From contig CANQRM010000003.1 of NCBI GenBank assembly GCA_947626265.1, positions 116,030 through 180,029 on the forward strand: a DNA stretch of 64,000 nucleotides, read 5' to 3'. Under the pieces are notes generated by a model that was given only the letters and a program-made list of their open reading frames with translations, ran no database searches and was not told the DNA's origin. The position numbers and the translations under genes are program-made. This DNA comes from an uncultured Oscillospiraceae bacterium (GTDB taxonomy: Bacteria > Bacillota > Clostridia > Oscillospirales > Oscillospiraceae). Shown here one piece after another: positions 17,110 through 24,738 of the stretch (position 1 is the first letter of the stretch; each line of letters starts with the position of its first letter).

Positions 17110-17747
17110 TATCCACGTACCTCCTTGACGATCTGCACGGCCTCGGCCGTGAGCTCCTTGATCTTCTCAAAATCGCCGGCCTTGATAAGGTCGCCCTTCA
17201 CCATCCAGCTGCCGCCGCAGGCCCAGATCTTATTGTAGGCCAGGTAGTCCCGGACGTTCGTGGCGTTGATGCCGCCGGTGGGCATGAACTTCACGTCCAC
17301 ATAGGGGGCGGCGATGGCCTTGATGTACTTCAAGCCGCCGGCGGGCTCCGCCGGGAAGAACTTGACGATGTTCACGCCGCACTCCAGGGCCTGCTCCACG
17401 TCGCTGGGGTTGCAGGTGCCCGGGGTGATGGGGATGTTCTTCTCCACGCAGTACTTCACCACCTTGGGGTTGGTGCCGGGGCTGACGATGAACTTGGCCC
17501 CCGCGGCCACGGCCTTGTCCACCTGCTCGGTGGTCAGGACGGTGCCGGCGCCTACCAGCATGTCGGGGAAGTTGTCGGCGATGGCCTTGATGGCGTCCGC
17601 GGCGGCGGCGGTGCGGAAGGTGACCTCCGCGCAGGGCAGGCCGCCCTCGATCAGGGCCTTGGCCAGGGGAATGGCGTCCTTGGCGTCGTCGATGACCACC
17701 ACGGGCACGATGCCGATCTCATGGAGCTTGTTGAGAACTTCATTCAT
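17109..17747 (-). CDS. eda: KDPG / 4-hydroxy-2-oxoglutarate aldolase
   Basis: 212 aa, class I aldolase of the Entner-Doudoroff type. Splits KDPG into pyruvate and glyceraldehyde 3-phosphate. Seen: EGGLPCAEVTFRTAAA with the catalytic-base Glu, VGAGTVLT, FIVSPGTNPKVVKYC, the Schiff-base Lys in VKFFPAEPAGG, and the phosphate-binding FMPTGGIN. It is the first gene of the eda-kdgK operon, with its own promoter and a long perfect inverted repeat in the leader region. Confidence 0.93.
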   Translation of the reverse strand: MNEVLNKLHEIGIVPVVVIDDAKDAIPLAKALIEGGLPCAEVTFRTAAAADAIKAIADNFPDMLVGAGTVLTTEQVDKAVAAGAKFIVSPGTNPKVVKYCVEKNIPITPGTCNPSDVEQALECGVNIVKFFPAEPAGGLKYIKAIAAPYVDVKFMPTGGINATNVRDYLAYNKIWACGGSWMVKGDLIKAGDFEKIKELTAEAVQIVKEVRG

Positions 17748-17819
17748 AGTTGCGTCTCTCCCTTCAAATAATAGTCAAAATCGGATGGATAAGAGCTTGC
17801 TCTCTCAGCCAGGGAAATG

Positions 17820-17864
17820 TTTATGCTCATGGTAGAAAATCACCAAGAACAAAACGAGCATAAA
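17820..17864. promoter_or_regulatory. Perfect inverted repeat, possible operator of eda-kdgK
   Basis: Arms TTTATGCTC (17820-17828) and GAGCATAAA (17856-17864), 9 bp each, perfect, 27 bp apart. It starts at the expected transcription start of eda and runs downstream, a classic repressor position. No regulator gene for it is in the window. Confidence 0.5.
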
Positions 17865-17865
17865 T

Positions 17866-17894
17866 ATTATAATTATATAAAATGCAAAAAGCAA
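17866..17894 (-). promoter_or_regulatory. Promoter of eda-kdgK
   Basis: Minus strand TTGCTT (17894-17889), 17-nt spacer, TATAAT (17871-17866). The -35 box overlaps the 3' side of the hairpin at 17886-17908. A second TATAAT overlaps at 17877-17872. Confidence 0.5.
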
Positions 17895-17908
17895 CGGGTG
17901 ACCGTTGC
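17886..17908 (-). terminator. Second terminator downstream of the 6S-like RNA
   Basis: Minus strand stem GCAACGG / CCGTTGC with a 4-nt loop, then TTTTT (17890-17886). It insulates eda from upstream transcription. Confidence 0.65.
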
Positions 17909-17963
17909 ATTCGTCAGGTTGTTCATATTCGGGGGCTCCATTTTGTGGAAAATGCGTAGGGAT

Positions 17964-17999
17964 AAAAAAGCGTCGGAGCAAGGGGACCTTGCTCCGACG
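17964..17999 (-). terminator. Strong terminator of the 6S-like RNA
   Basis: Perfect 13-bp stem CGTCGGAGCAAGG / CCTTGCTCCGACG with a 3-nt loop, then C and TTTTTT on the minus strand. Confidence 0.85.
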
Positions 18000-18001
18000 G
18001 G

Positions 18002-18184
18002 CCCGCCCTGCCGTGGGGGCCGGATTTGTAACCTGCACGACTCGGCAGGTGGGTCGCCTCATGGCGGTTTCCGCGCTTCCAACTTCCGGCCAAAACCGGG
18101 AGGCCTGCGCTCCGCCGCCCTATATGGCATCCCTTATAAGAGATGTGGGTCCAATCTGACCCTTGAGACCACGAACAGGGCAGG
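18002..18184 (-). ncRNA. ssrS: 6S-like regulatory RNA
   Basis: About 183 nt, read by hand-folding. The ends pair: CCTGCCCTG (18184-18176) and GTGG with CCAC and CAGGGCGGG (18016-18002), one G-U pair. Inside is an open region holding TCTTATAAGGG on the 5' strand, which looks like an opened -10 box, and a small hairpin CCTGC/GCAGG on the 3' strand. The middle forms a long rod: GCC/GGC, GGCGG/CCGCC, GCGC/GCGC, GGCC/GGCC. Closing stem, central bubble with a 3'-strand hairpin, terminal rod and length all match 6S RNA, which binds sigma-A RNA polymerase. It lies 8 nt after the DUF1292 gene and may be cut from that transcript. Confidence 0.68.
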
Positions 18185-18192
18185 TTTGTTTC

Positions 18193-18486
18193 TTATTCCT
18201 CGGGCAGGCCGTCTTCCTCGTCGGAAAACACCTGCTCCATGTAATAGTCGTAGATGCGCTGGAGCTTTTCGTCGTCGTCCACGGACACGAACTGCTCCTC
18301 GCCGTTTTCCTCCACCACCTGCAGGATGATGAAGCCGTAGTCCGGGTCGTCCTCGTCCATGTCGGCGGGGAGGAAGACCATGTACTCGTCCCCCTCGAAT
18401 TCCAGGGTGGACAGGTGCTCCAGCTCGAACTCGTTGCCGTCGTCGTCCTCGATGGTGATGTAGCTGGCGCCAAATTCGCTCTCCAT
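18193..18486 (-). CDS. DUF1292 acidic protein (YrzB type)
   Basis: 97 aa from the ATG at 18486, chosen because GAGGAGG lies 8 nt upstream. Very acidic, with ITIEDDDGNEFELEHL, EFEGDEYMVFLPADMDEDDPDYGFIIL and DDEKLQRIYDYYMEQVF, the usual DUF1292 pattern. Function unknown; in other Firmicutes the family sits next to yrrK and a Holliday junction resolvase homologue, which is not so here. Its stop codon is immediately upstream of the 6S-like RNA. Confidence 0.85.
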   Translation of the reverse strand: MESEFGASYITIEDDDGNEFELEHLSTLEFEGDEYMVFLPADMDEDDPDYGFIILQVVEENGEEQFVSVDDDEKLQRIYDYYMEQVFSDEEDGLPEE

Positions 18487-18574
18487 GCCGCGCCTCCTCG
18501 GTAAGTTCCTTGCCCCTATTGTATAGCCTGGCCGGGGAGAATGCAAGAGGGAAAATAGGGAGAAACGCCGCCTT

Positions 18575-18685
18575 TCATGCCCCAAATGCCCCCAGCAGCC
18601 CCAGATTCTTGGCCACCGCCAGCACGCTCATCACCACGGCCAGCGCCAGCGCCGCCGCCAGTATGAGCTTCCGGCTCCTTCTCAT
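18575..18685 (-). CDS. Possible 36-aa single-span membrane peptide
   Basis: ATG at 18685 with AGAGGGG about eight bases upstream. Starts MRRSRKLI, a short basic head, then an uninterrupted hydrophobic helix LAAALALAVVMSVLAVA and a Gly/Leu tail ending GAFGA. The positive-inside layout predicts one membrane span. No family recognised; it could also be chance. Confidence 0.4.
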   Translation of the reverse strand: MRRSRKLILAAALALAVVMSVLAVAKNLGLLGAFGA

Positions 18686-18890
18686 ACCCTTCACCCCTCT
18701 CCGCCAGTATGCCCCGCCGGGCGCCGCCTCATGCGCCGGATTTAAGATCGCGGACATCATTAATTCATAAATGGGATATACAATCGGGGAAAAGTGTGTT
18801 ATACTAACCATGTCTGTACATGGATATGTCAAAATGATGTCAGACCCTTTGCCTACATCCTGACAGCCGAAAGTGTTCGGAGGAGCAGCT

Positions 18891-21377
18891 GTGAATATAT
18901 TCCGCAAGATCAAAGAGAAATTCGGCCAGTTCCGGGCCTGGCACACCAGCCGGAAGATGCGCCGCGCCCGCCGGGCCGCGGGGACGGTGGTGGACACCGC
19001 CGCCGCCGGCACCGGCCTTGTGCTGCGCACGGCGGTGAAGGCCCTGGTGACGGTGCTTTTGGTGTTTATCACCACAGGCCTGCTGTTCGCCTGCATCTTC
19101 GCCGTATACGTGAAGACATGCCTGTCCGAGAGCCTGGACCTGACGCCGGAGGAGATGGCCTCCAACATGTCCAGCCGCATCCTGGTGGAGACCAGCGCCG
19201 GCAGCAACCAGTGGGAGGAGCTGGCCACCCTGCACTGGACGGAGAACCGTCTGTGGGTGGACTATGACCAGATCCCCATCGACCTGGAGCACGCCGCCGT
19301 GGCCATCGAGGACAAGCACTTCTACACCCACAAGGGCGTAGACTGGTGGCGTACCCTGGGCGCCTTCGGCAACATGTTCCTGAGCATGAACGACACCTTC
19401 GGCGGCTCCACCATCACCCAGCAGCTCATCAAGAACCTGACGGGCAAGGACGAGGTCACCGTCCAGCGAAAGCTTTTGGAGATGTTCCGGGCGCTGGAAT
19501 TCGAGAAGAAATACACCAAGCAGGAGATCATGGGGTGGTACCTTAACGAGATCTACCTGGGCGAGGGCTGCTACGGCGTGGGCGCCGCGGCCCGGGAGTA
19601 TTTCAACAAGGAAGTCTGGCAGCTGGACCTGGCGGAGTGCGCCGCCCTCATCGGCATCACCAACAACCCCTCCCTGTACGACCCCTATATCGGCCCCAAG
19701 AGCGAGGCCCGCAACAAGGCCCGTCAGGAGACCATCCTCTGGGAGATGTACGACCAGGGGTATATCGACTATGACGAGTATGTCTCCGCCAAGAACGAGA
19801 AGCTGGTATTCAAGCGGGCCGTGGGCGAGGAGATGGAGTTCGTCCCCAACACCTACTATGTGGACTCGCTGATATGGGCCCTGACGGAGGACCTGGCCGC
19901 GGCCAAGGGCATCACCGAGGACGCCGCGGAATACCTCATCTATAACCGGGGCTACGATATCTACTGCTGCATGGATAAGCGCATCCAGGGCATCATCGAC
20001 GATATCTACCAGAACACCGGCAACCTGCCCCAGCCCTGGCGCAACCTGACCGGCCAGAAGCTCATGTCCGCCATCGTGGTCATGGACCCCAAGGACGGCG
20101 CCATCCTGGGTCTGGCGGGCGGCACCGGCGTGAAGGAAGGCAGCTTCACGGAGAACTACGCCACCGAGTACACCCGGCCCCCCGGGTCCTCCTTCAAGCC
20201 TGTGGCCGTGTATGGCCCGGCCTTTGACCTGGGGCTCATCACCCAGTACACCCCGGTGAACGACTCGCCCAACATCGTGCTTTCCAACGTGCCCAACTGG
20301 TACCCCCGGAACGACTCCGGCGGCTACAGCGGCTGGACCACCATCCGCCAGGGCATCATCTCCTCCCTGAACACCGTGGCGGCCCAGACATTGAATAAGC
20401 TGGGCCTCGCGGCCTCCTGGGACTACCTGACCAACCGCTTCGGCTTCAAGAACCTGGTGCGGGACTACTATGACCCGGACCAGCAGCGCACCTTCACCGA
20501 CTACGCCTACGCGCCTCTGGCCCTGGGGCAGCTTTCCTACGGCATCACGCCCCTGGAGATGGCCCAGGCCTACACCGCCTTCGCCAACGACGGCATCATG
20601 ACCTTCGGCCGGACCTATTCCTACGTCTGGGACAGCGAGGGGAACCTTGTGCTGGACAACGCCCCGGACCGGCATGTGGCCGTGAAGGAGAACACCGCCT
20701 GGAACATCGCCAACATCCTTCAGGGCGCGGTGGAGGGCGGCACCGGTACCGAGGCCCGCATCAGCGGCCAGGCCGTGGCCGGCAAGACGGGCACCACCAG
20801 CAACAAGTATGACCGTTACTTCACCGGCTTCACCCGCTACTATGTGGCGGCCTGCTGGACCGGCTACCGGTATAACGCCGTCATGGAGTATTACGGCAAC
20901 CCGGCGGCCCAGATCTGGCAGAAGGTCATGAAGCGGGTCCATGAGGGCCTGGGCTACTGGGCCTTCCCCACGCCCACCATCGGCGCGGCGATCAACGCCT
21001 TCGGCGGGAGCAAGACCACCGGCAGTCCCGGCCCGTCTCCCACCGGCGAGGCGCCTCCCTCCCCCGGTATCAGCAGCGAATCCCCGCCGCCCACCGGCGA
21101 TCCCGGCGTCACCGACCCGCCGGATTATACCAACCCGCCGGGCGTGGACGTCACCGCGCCGCCGGAAACAGCCCCGCCCACGGTCACCGATCCGCCTGTG
21201 CAGGTCACCGATCCGCCCGTGCAGGTCACCGACCCGCCGGCCACGGATGTGCCTGTGACCGCGCCGCCGGAAACGGCCCCGCCTGTGCAGGTCACCGACC
21301 CGCCGGTGGTCACCGCGCCGCCGGTGGAGGTCACTACCCCGCCGTCTCAGGATCTGCCGCCGGCCCCCGACCAATAG
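18891..21377 (+). CDS. Class A penicillin-binding protein (PBP1A type)
   Basis: 828 aa bifunctional peptidoglycan synthase. The GTG at 18891 is chosen because GGAGGAG (18879-18885) lies 5 nt upstream. A basic cytoplasmic head is followed by one membrane span (~45-70). The glycosyltransferase 51 domain has EDKHFYTHKGVDWWRTLGAF and GGSTITQQLIKNLTG. The transpeptidase has the nucleophile in GSSFKP (~437), the SxN box in SSLNTVA and KTGTT. After residue ~705 the protein becomes a long Pro/Thr tail with repeated VTDPPVQ units. The upstream region has TATACT near 18791, but no strong -35 box. Confidence 0.93.
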   Translation: MNIFRKIKEKFGQFRAWHTSRKMRRARRAAGTVVDTAAAGTGLVLRTAVKALVTVLLVFITTGLLFACIFAVYVKTCLSESLDLTPEEMASNMSSRILVETSAGSNQWEELATLHWTENRLWVDYDQIPIDLEHAAVAIEDKHFYTHKGVDWWRTLGAFGNMFLSMNDTFGGSTITQQLIKNLTGKDEVTVQRKLLEMFRALEFEKKYTKQEIMGWYLNEIYLGEGCYGVGAAAREYFNKEVWQLDLAECAALIGITNNPSLYDPYIGPKSEARNKARQETILWEMYDQGYIDYDEYVSAKNEKLVFKRAVGEEMEFVPNTYYVDSLIWALTEDLAAAKGITEDAAEYLIYNRGYDIYCCMDKRIQGIIDDIYQNTGNLPQPWRNLTGQKLMSAIVVMDPKDGAILGLAGGTGVKEGSFTENYATEYTRPPGSSFKPVAVYGPAFDLGLITQYTPVNDSPNIVLSNVPNWYPRNDSGGYSGWTTIRQGIISSLNTVAAQTLNKLGLAASWDYLTNRFGFKNLVRDYYDPDQQRTFTDYAYAPLALGQLSYGITPLEMAQAYTAFANDGIMTFGRTYSYVWDSEGNLVLDNAPDRHVAVKENTAWNIANILQGAVEGGTGTEARISGQAVAGKTGTTSNKYDRYFTGFTRYYVAACWTGYRYNAVMEYYGNPAAQIWQKVMKRVHEGLGYWAFPTPTIGAAINAFGGSKTTGSPGPSPTGEAPPSPGISSESPPPTGDPGVTDPPDYTNPPGVDVTAPPETAPPTVTDPPVQVTDPPVQVTDPPATDVPVTAPPETAPPVQVTDPPVVTAPPVEVTTPPSQDLPPAPDQ

Positions 21378-21398
21378 GCGGTATAGAGATAAACGCCC

Positions 21399-21452
21399 AT
21401 ACCCGCTTTTCCCCGCCCGGCTTTCTTGGGCAGGGGGGAGCGGGTATTTTTT
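21399..21452 (+). terminator. Terminator of the PBP gene
   Basis: ATACCCGCT pairs with AGCGGGTAT, with further pairing inside (GCCC/GGGC), followed by TTTTTT. Confidence 0.85.
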
Positions 21453-21473
21453 GCCAAAAATCAAAATCTTATG

Positions 21474-21502
21474 TTGACAAGACAGAAACAATATGTTACA
21501 AT
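21474..21502 (+). promoter_or_regulatory. Promoter of the 96-aa protein and SH3/NlpC genes
   Basis: TTGACA (21474-21479), 17-nt spacer, TACAAT (21497-21502). Confidence 0.8.
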
Positions 21503-21534
21503 TCAGTAACAATCACCTATGGGAGGCATTTACC

Positions 21535-21825
21535 ATGGCTGAAAAGACGGCGGCCCTGCAGTACAAGGGCCACCCCCTGCGCCGGAAGGACAACCTGATC
21601 TACTTCGGCAGCATGGCGGACAAATACATCATCATGCTCCAGATCCTGGACACCAAGAAGATCAAGGACCTGGACGTGGCCACCCGCGTATCCGTGCAGC
21701 TGCAGCTGACCGACCCGGACCTGAAGAGCCGGGACCGGGTGGTAAAAAAGAGCGAGAAGGACAGCCTGTACGCGGCCATGGACGTGGCCAGCGTGTGGCT
21801 GGACAGGGCGCTTGCGACCCGGTGA
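21535..21825 (+). CDS. Conserved-looking 96-aa protein of unknown function
   Basis: ATG at 21535 with GGGAGG 8 nt upstream; the longer upstream reading is rejected because it runs through the promoter and ribosome site. Starts MAEKTAALQYKGHPLRRKDN and has a beta-rich first half (LIYFGSMADKYIIMLQIL) and a helical end. No signal peptide, so cytoplasmic. It shares a transcript with the endopeptidase gene, whose ATG follows its stop by one base, which suggests coupled translation. No family recognised. Confidence 0.8.
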   Translation: MAEKTAALQYKGHPLRRKDNLIYFGSMADKYIIMLQILDTKKIKDLDVATRVSVQLQLTDPDLKSRDRVVKKSEKDSLYAAMDVASVWLDRALATR

Positions 21826-21826
21826 T

Positions 21827-23164
21827 ATGAGAAGATTCGACTCCACGAAGCTGCTGCGCACGGCGGTGGTCACGGCCATCCTCGTCTGTATGGCCGTGGT
21901 GACCGCGGCGGTGGCCCGGGCCGACAGCGAGGGCGCGGGGACCGTGACGGCCTCGGCGCTGAATATGCGCTCTCAGCCCTCCACGGCGGGCGATGTGGTC
22001 ACCTGCCTGCCCCGGGGCACAGTGGTGGCCATTACCGGCTCCACCGACGGCTGGTACCAGGTGGGCTACAAGGGCCAGACCGGCTATATGAGCAAGGACT
22101 ATGTGTCCTACGCCTTGAGCGGCACCGGCGACTTCGGCACCGGCACGGTGACGGGCAGCTGCGTGAACGTCCGCTCCGGCCCCACCACGGCCTATGAGGC
22201 CATCGGCCAGGCCGGCAAGGGCGAATCCTACAAGGTCACCGGCGTCAACGGCGCGTTCTATCAGATCGACTACAACGGCCGCACCGCCTATATCTACAGC
22301 GCCTATATGTCTCTGGGCGGCGGCACGGCCCAGTCTGCCCCCGCGGCCACGGAGAGCGCCTCGGGCACCGGCGTCATCACGGGAGACTATGTGAACATGC
22401 GCTCCGGCCCCGGCACGGGCTATGGCATCCTGGGTACATACAACAACGGCACCAAGATGTCCATCACCGGCCAGTCCGGGGACTGGTACAAGGTGAGCGT
22501 CAACGGCCAGACGGGGTATGTGTACAAGCAGTATCTGTCCCAGTCCGGCGTCACGGCGGAGGTCACCGAGACCCAGAACACCCCCGCCGTCACCACCGCG
22601 GGCGTGAACCTGCGGGAGGGCCCCTCCACCGCCTACACCAGCAAGGGCGTGCTGGCGAAGGGCACCGCCGTCACCATCACCGGCAAATCCGGCCAATGGT
22701 ACCGGGTGAGCTGGAGCGGCACCAGCGGCTATATCTATCAGGACTATATCTCCACCGACACCAATACCGCTTCCAGCGCCGCGCCTGCCTCCACCAACGG
22801 GGAGAAGATCGTGGCGGAGGCCAAAAAGTATATGGGCGTGCGGTATGTCTACGGCGGCACCAGTCCCTCGGGCTTCGACTGCTCCGGGTTCGTGTACTAC
22901 GTATACAAGCAGTGCGGCTACTCCATCACCCGCACCGCCACCGCCCAGAACTCCGTGGGCGTGAAGGTGGCCCGGTCCGACCTGCAGCCCGGCGACATCA
23001 TCATCTTCTACAACGGCGGCAAGACCGCCATCGGCCACGCCGGCATCTATATCGGCGACGGCAAGTTCATCCACGCCTCCTCCGGCGGCGGGAAGGTGAT
23101 GATCTCCGGCCTCTCGGAGAGCTACTACAACACCCGGTTCTACAGCGCCCGGCGTGTGGCGTGA
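21827..23164 (+). CDS. Secreted SH3b/NlpC-P60 endopeptidase
   Basis: 445 aa. N-terminal signal segment LLRTAVVTAILVCMAVVTAA, then four bacterial SH3 repeats, each with an LNMRSQPST, VNVRSGPTT, VNMRSGPGT or VNLREGPST start and a YxVxxxGxTGYIY-type end. The C-terminal NlpC/P60 domain carries the catalytic Cys in FDCSGFVYYVYK (~352) and His in IGHAGIYIGDG (~404). Such enzymes cut peptide bonds in peptidoglycan stems. It is directly downstream of a class A PBP gene, which fits a role in wall growth or daughter-cell separation. Confidence 0.93.
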   Translation: MRRFDSTKLLRTAVVTAILVCMAVVTAAVARADSEGAGTVTASALNMRSQPSTAGDVVTCLPRGTVVAITGSTDGWYQVGYKGQTGYMSKDYVSYALSGTGDFGTGTVTGSCVNVRSGPTTAYEAIGQAGKGESYKVTGVNGAFYQIDYNGRTAYIYSAYMSLGGGTAQSAPAATESASGTGVITGDYVNMRSGPGTGYGILGTYNNGTKMSITGQSGDWYKVSVNGQTGYVYKQYLSQSGVTAEVTETQNTPAVTTAGVNLREGPSTAYTSKGVLAKGTAVTITGKSGQWYRVSWSGTSGYIYQDYISTDTNTASSAAPASTNGEKIVAEAKKYMGVRYVYGGTSPSGFDCSGFVYYVYKQCGYSITRTATAQNSVGVKVARSDLQPGDIIIFYNGGKTAIGHAGIYIGDGKFIHASSGGGKVMISGLSESYYNTRFYSARRVA

Positions 23165-23182
23165 GCAAAAAAGAATACGAGT

Positions 23183-23212
23183 GCCCGGCCCCCTTTCAGG
23201 GCCGGGCGTTTT
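23183..23212 (+). terminator. Terminator of the endopeptidase gene
   Basis: Stem GCCCGGCCC / GGGCCGGGC with a 7-nt loop, then GTTTTG. Confidence 0.8.
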
Positions 23213-23246
23213 GTGCTATGATGGGGAAAAGGACGGTGAGCAGCCC

Positions 23247-24485
23247 ATGGACGGAATGAGAAGGCCGGAGGTGCTGTCCCCGGCGGGGGACCGGGAGAAG
23301 CTGATGATGGCCGCGGCCTATGGCGCGGACGCCGTGTATCTGGCCGGGCCTCAGTACGGCATGCGGGCCGGGGCGGGGGCGTTCGGCCCTGAGGACATGG
23401 CCTGGTCCATGGAGTACTGCCACGCCCGGGGCGTTAAGGCATACGTCACGGTGAACACCATCCCCACGGATGAGCAGACAGACGCCCTGCCGGAATATTT
23501 GGAGAGCCTGGAAGCGGCGCATGCTGATGGGCTGATCATCTCCGACCTGGGGGTGCTGGCCCTGGCGAAGCGCTACGCGCCCCACGCCGCCGTCCACATC
23601 AGCACCCAAGCGGGGGTGCTGAACGCCCAGGCCGCCCGGATGTTCCATGACCTGGGGGCTAAGCGGGTGGTGCTGGCCAGGGAGATGAGCCTTGCCCAGA
23701 TCGCCGAACTGCGGGCCCGGGCGCCGAAGGAGCTGGAGCTGGAGGCCTTCTGCCACGGGGCCATGTGCGTGTCCTTCTCGGGGCGGTGCGTGATCTCCGA
23801 CTACCTGACAGGCCGGGCCGCCAACCAGGGCGCCTGCGCCCAGCCCTGCCGGTGGAGGTATAAGCTCATGGAGGAGAAGCGTCCCGGGGAGCTGTTCGAC
23901 GTCACCGAGGACGGAGGGACGTATCTCTACAACTCCCGGGACATGTGCATGATCGACCATGTGCCGGAGCTGATAGAGGCGGGTATCGCCAGCCTCAAAA
24001 TAGAGGGCCGGACCAAGTCCGCCTACTATGCCGCCGCGGTGACCAACGCCTACCGCCACGCTGTGGACGCGGCCCTGGCGGGTCAGCCTCTCGCCCCGGT
24101 GTGGCGGGACGAGGTGTACGCTGTGAGCCACCGGCCCTATTCCACCGGCTTTTACTTCGGCCCGCCGGGGCAGTATACCGACGACGCCTGCTACTTCTCC
24201 CGGTATGACGTGGCAGCGGTGGTGGAGAGCTGCGACGAGCGGGGCAATGCAGCGCTCACCCAGCGAAACCGCTTCTGCCCCGGAGACGAACTGGAGCTGC
24301 TCATGCCCGGCCGGGAGCCGGTCGCATTCACAGCGGGGGAGATGCGGGACGCCGAGGGCCAGCCTGTGGCCGCGGCCAGCCATCCCAAGATGGAACTGCA
24401 TATGACCTTGCCCTGCCAGGCCCCGCCGCGCTCTTTTCTCCGCAAGCGCCGGACAGAGGACAAACAGGGGCACAAGATGGGATAA
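23247..24485 (+). CDS. U32-family peptidase / tRNA- or rRNA-hydroxylation type protein
   Basis: 412 aa from the ATG at 23247. Starts RPEVLSPAGDREKLMMAAAYGADAVYLAG, the U32 opening. The conserved Cys cluster is present in CHGAMCVSFSGRC, QGACAQPCRW; these four Cys hold an iron-sulfur cluster in relatives. IASLKIEGRTKS is also characteristic. The family includes collagenase-like PrtC and the RNA hydroxylation proteins TrhP and RlhA; sequence alone does not decide between them, though the Cys set favours RNA modification. Confidence 0.85.
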   Translation: MDGMRRPEVLSPAGDREKLMMAAAYGADAVYLAGPQYGMRAGAGAFGPEDMAWSMEYCHARGVKAYVTVNTIPTDEQTDALPEYLESLEAAHADGLIISDLGVLALAKRYAPHAAVHISTQAGVLNAQAARMFHDLGAKRVVLAREMSLAQIAELRARAPKELELEAFCHGAMCVSFSGRCVISDYLTGRAANQGACAQPCRWRYKLMEEKRPGELFDVTEDGGTYLYNSRDMCMIDHVPELIEAGIASLKIEGRTKSAYYAAAVTNAYRHAVDAALAGQPLAPVWRDEVYAVSHRPYSTGFYFGPPGQYTDDACYFSRYDVAAVVESCDERGNAALTQRNRFCPGDELELLMPGREPVAFTAGEMRDAEGQPVAAASHPKMELHMTLPCQAPPRSFLRKRRTEDKQGHKMG

Positions 24486-24490
24486 TGATA

Positions 24491-24515
24491 CCGCCGGAGG
24501 CGTCGCCTCCGGCGG
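24491..24515. terminator. Bidirectional terminator
   Basis: Perfect 11-bp stem CCGCCGGAGGC / GCCTCCGGCGG with a 3-nt loop between two convergent genes. Confidence 0.75.
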
Positions 24516-24516
24516 T

Positions 24517-24726
24517 TCATTCGTCCTTATCGGGTATGTATTCCATGATGTCGCTCACCTGGCAGTCCAGGATGCGGCAGAACATGTCGATGGTGTGGGT
24601 ACTGACGCTCTCGTTGCGCTTCATGCGGGTGATCTGGGCGGGACTGACGTTGTAGGTCTTTATCAGCGCGTATTGGCTGACGCCCCGCTGCCGCATCGTG
24701 TCCCATAGCTTGTCATACAGGATCAT
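24517..24726 (-). CDS. Small XRE-family HTH regulator
   Basis: 69 aa from the ATG at 24726 (GAGG ten bases upstream); a TTG at 24735 is too close to the ribosome site. Nearly the whole protein is one HTH: MRQRGVSQYALIKTYNVSPAQITRMKRNESVSTHTIDMF, then CRILDCQVSDIMEYIP. This is the compact YozG-like type that acts on a few targets, often itself. It follows the RlmI-like gene by 12 bp on the same strand and may share its transcript. Confidence 0.85.
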   Translation of the reverse strand: MILYDKLWDTMRQRGVSQYALIKTYNVSPAQITRMKRNESVSTHTIDMFCRILDCQVSDIMEYIPDKDE

Positions 24727-24738
24727 AACATTCAAGCC

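Noticed and set aside
14653..17238. 861-aa open frame on the plus strand
   Set aside because: Runs antisense across three unrelated genes (lipoprotein, kdgK, part of eda) and has no motif.
18010..18040. tRNA-like T-arm (GGTTACAAATCC on the minus strand)
   Set aside because: The flanking arms do not form a 5-bp T-stem and there is no acceptor or anticodon arm; it belongs to the 6S-like fold.
21125..21372. Short tandem repeats at the end of the PBP gene, possible CRISPR or minisatellite
   Set aside because: The repeats are in frame and encode VTDPPV units of a Pro/Thr tail; no regular spacers.
18840..21512. 890-aa open frame on the minus strand
   Set aside because: Antisense to the class A PBP; low-complexity translation.
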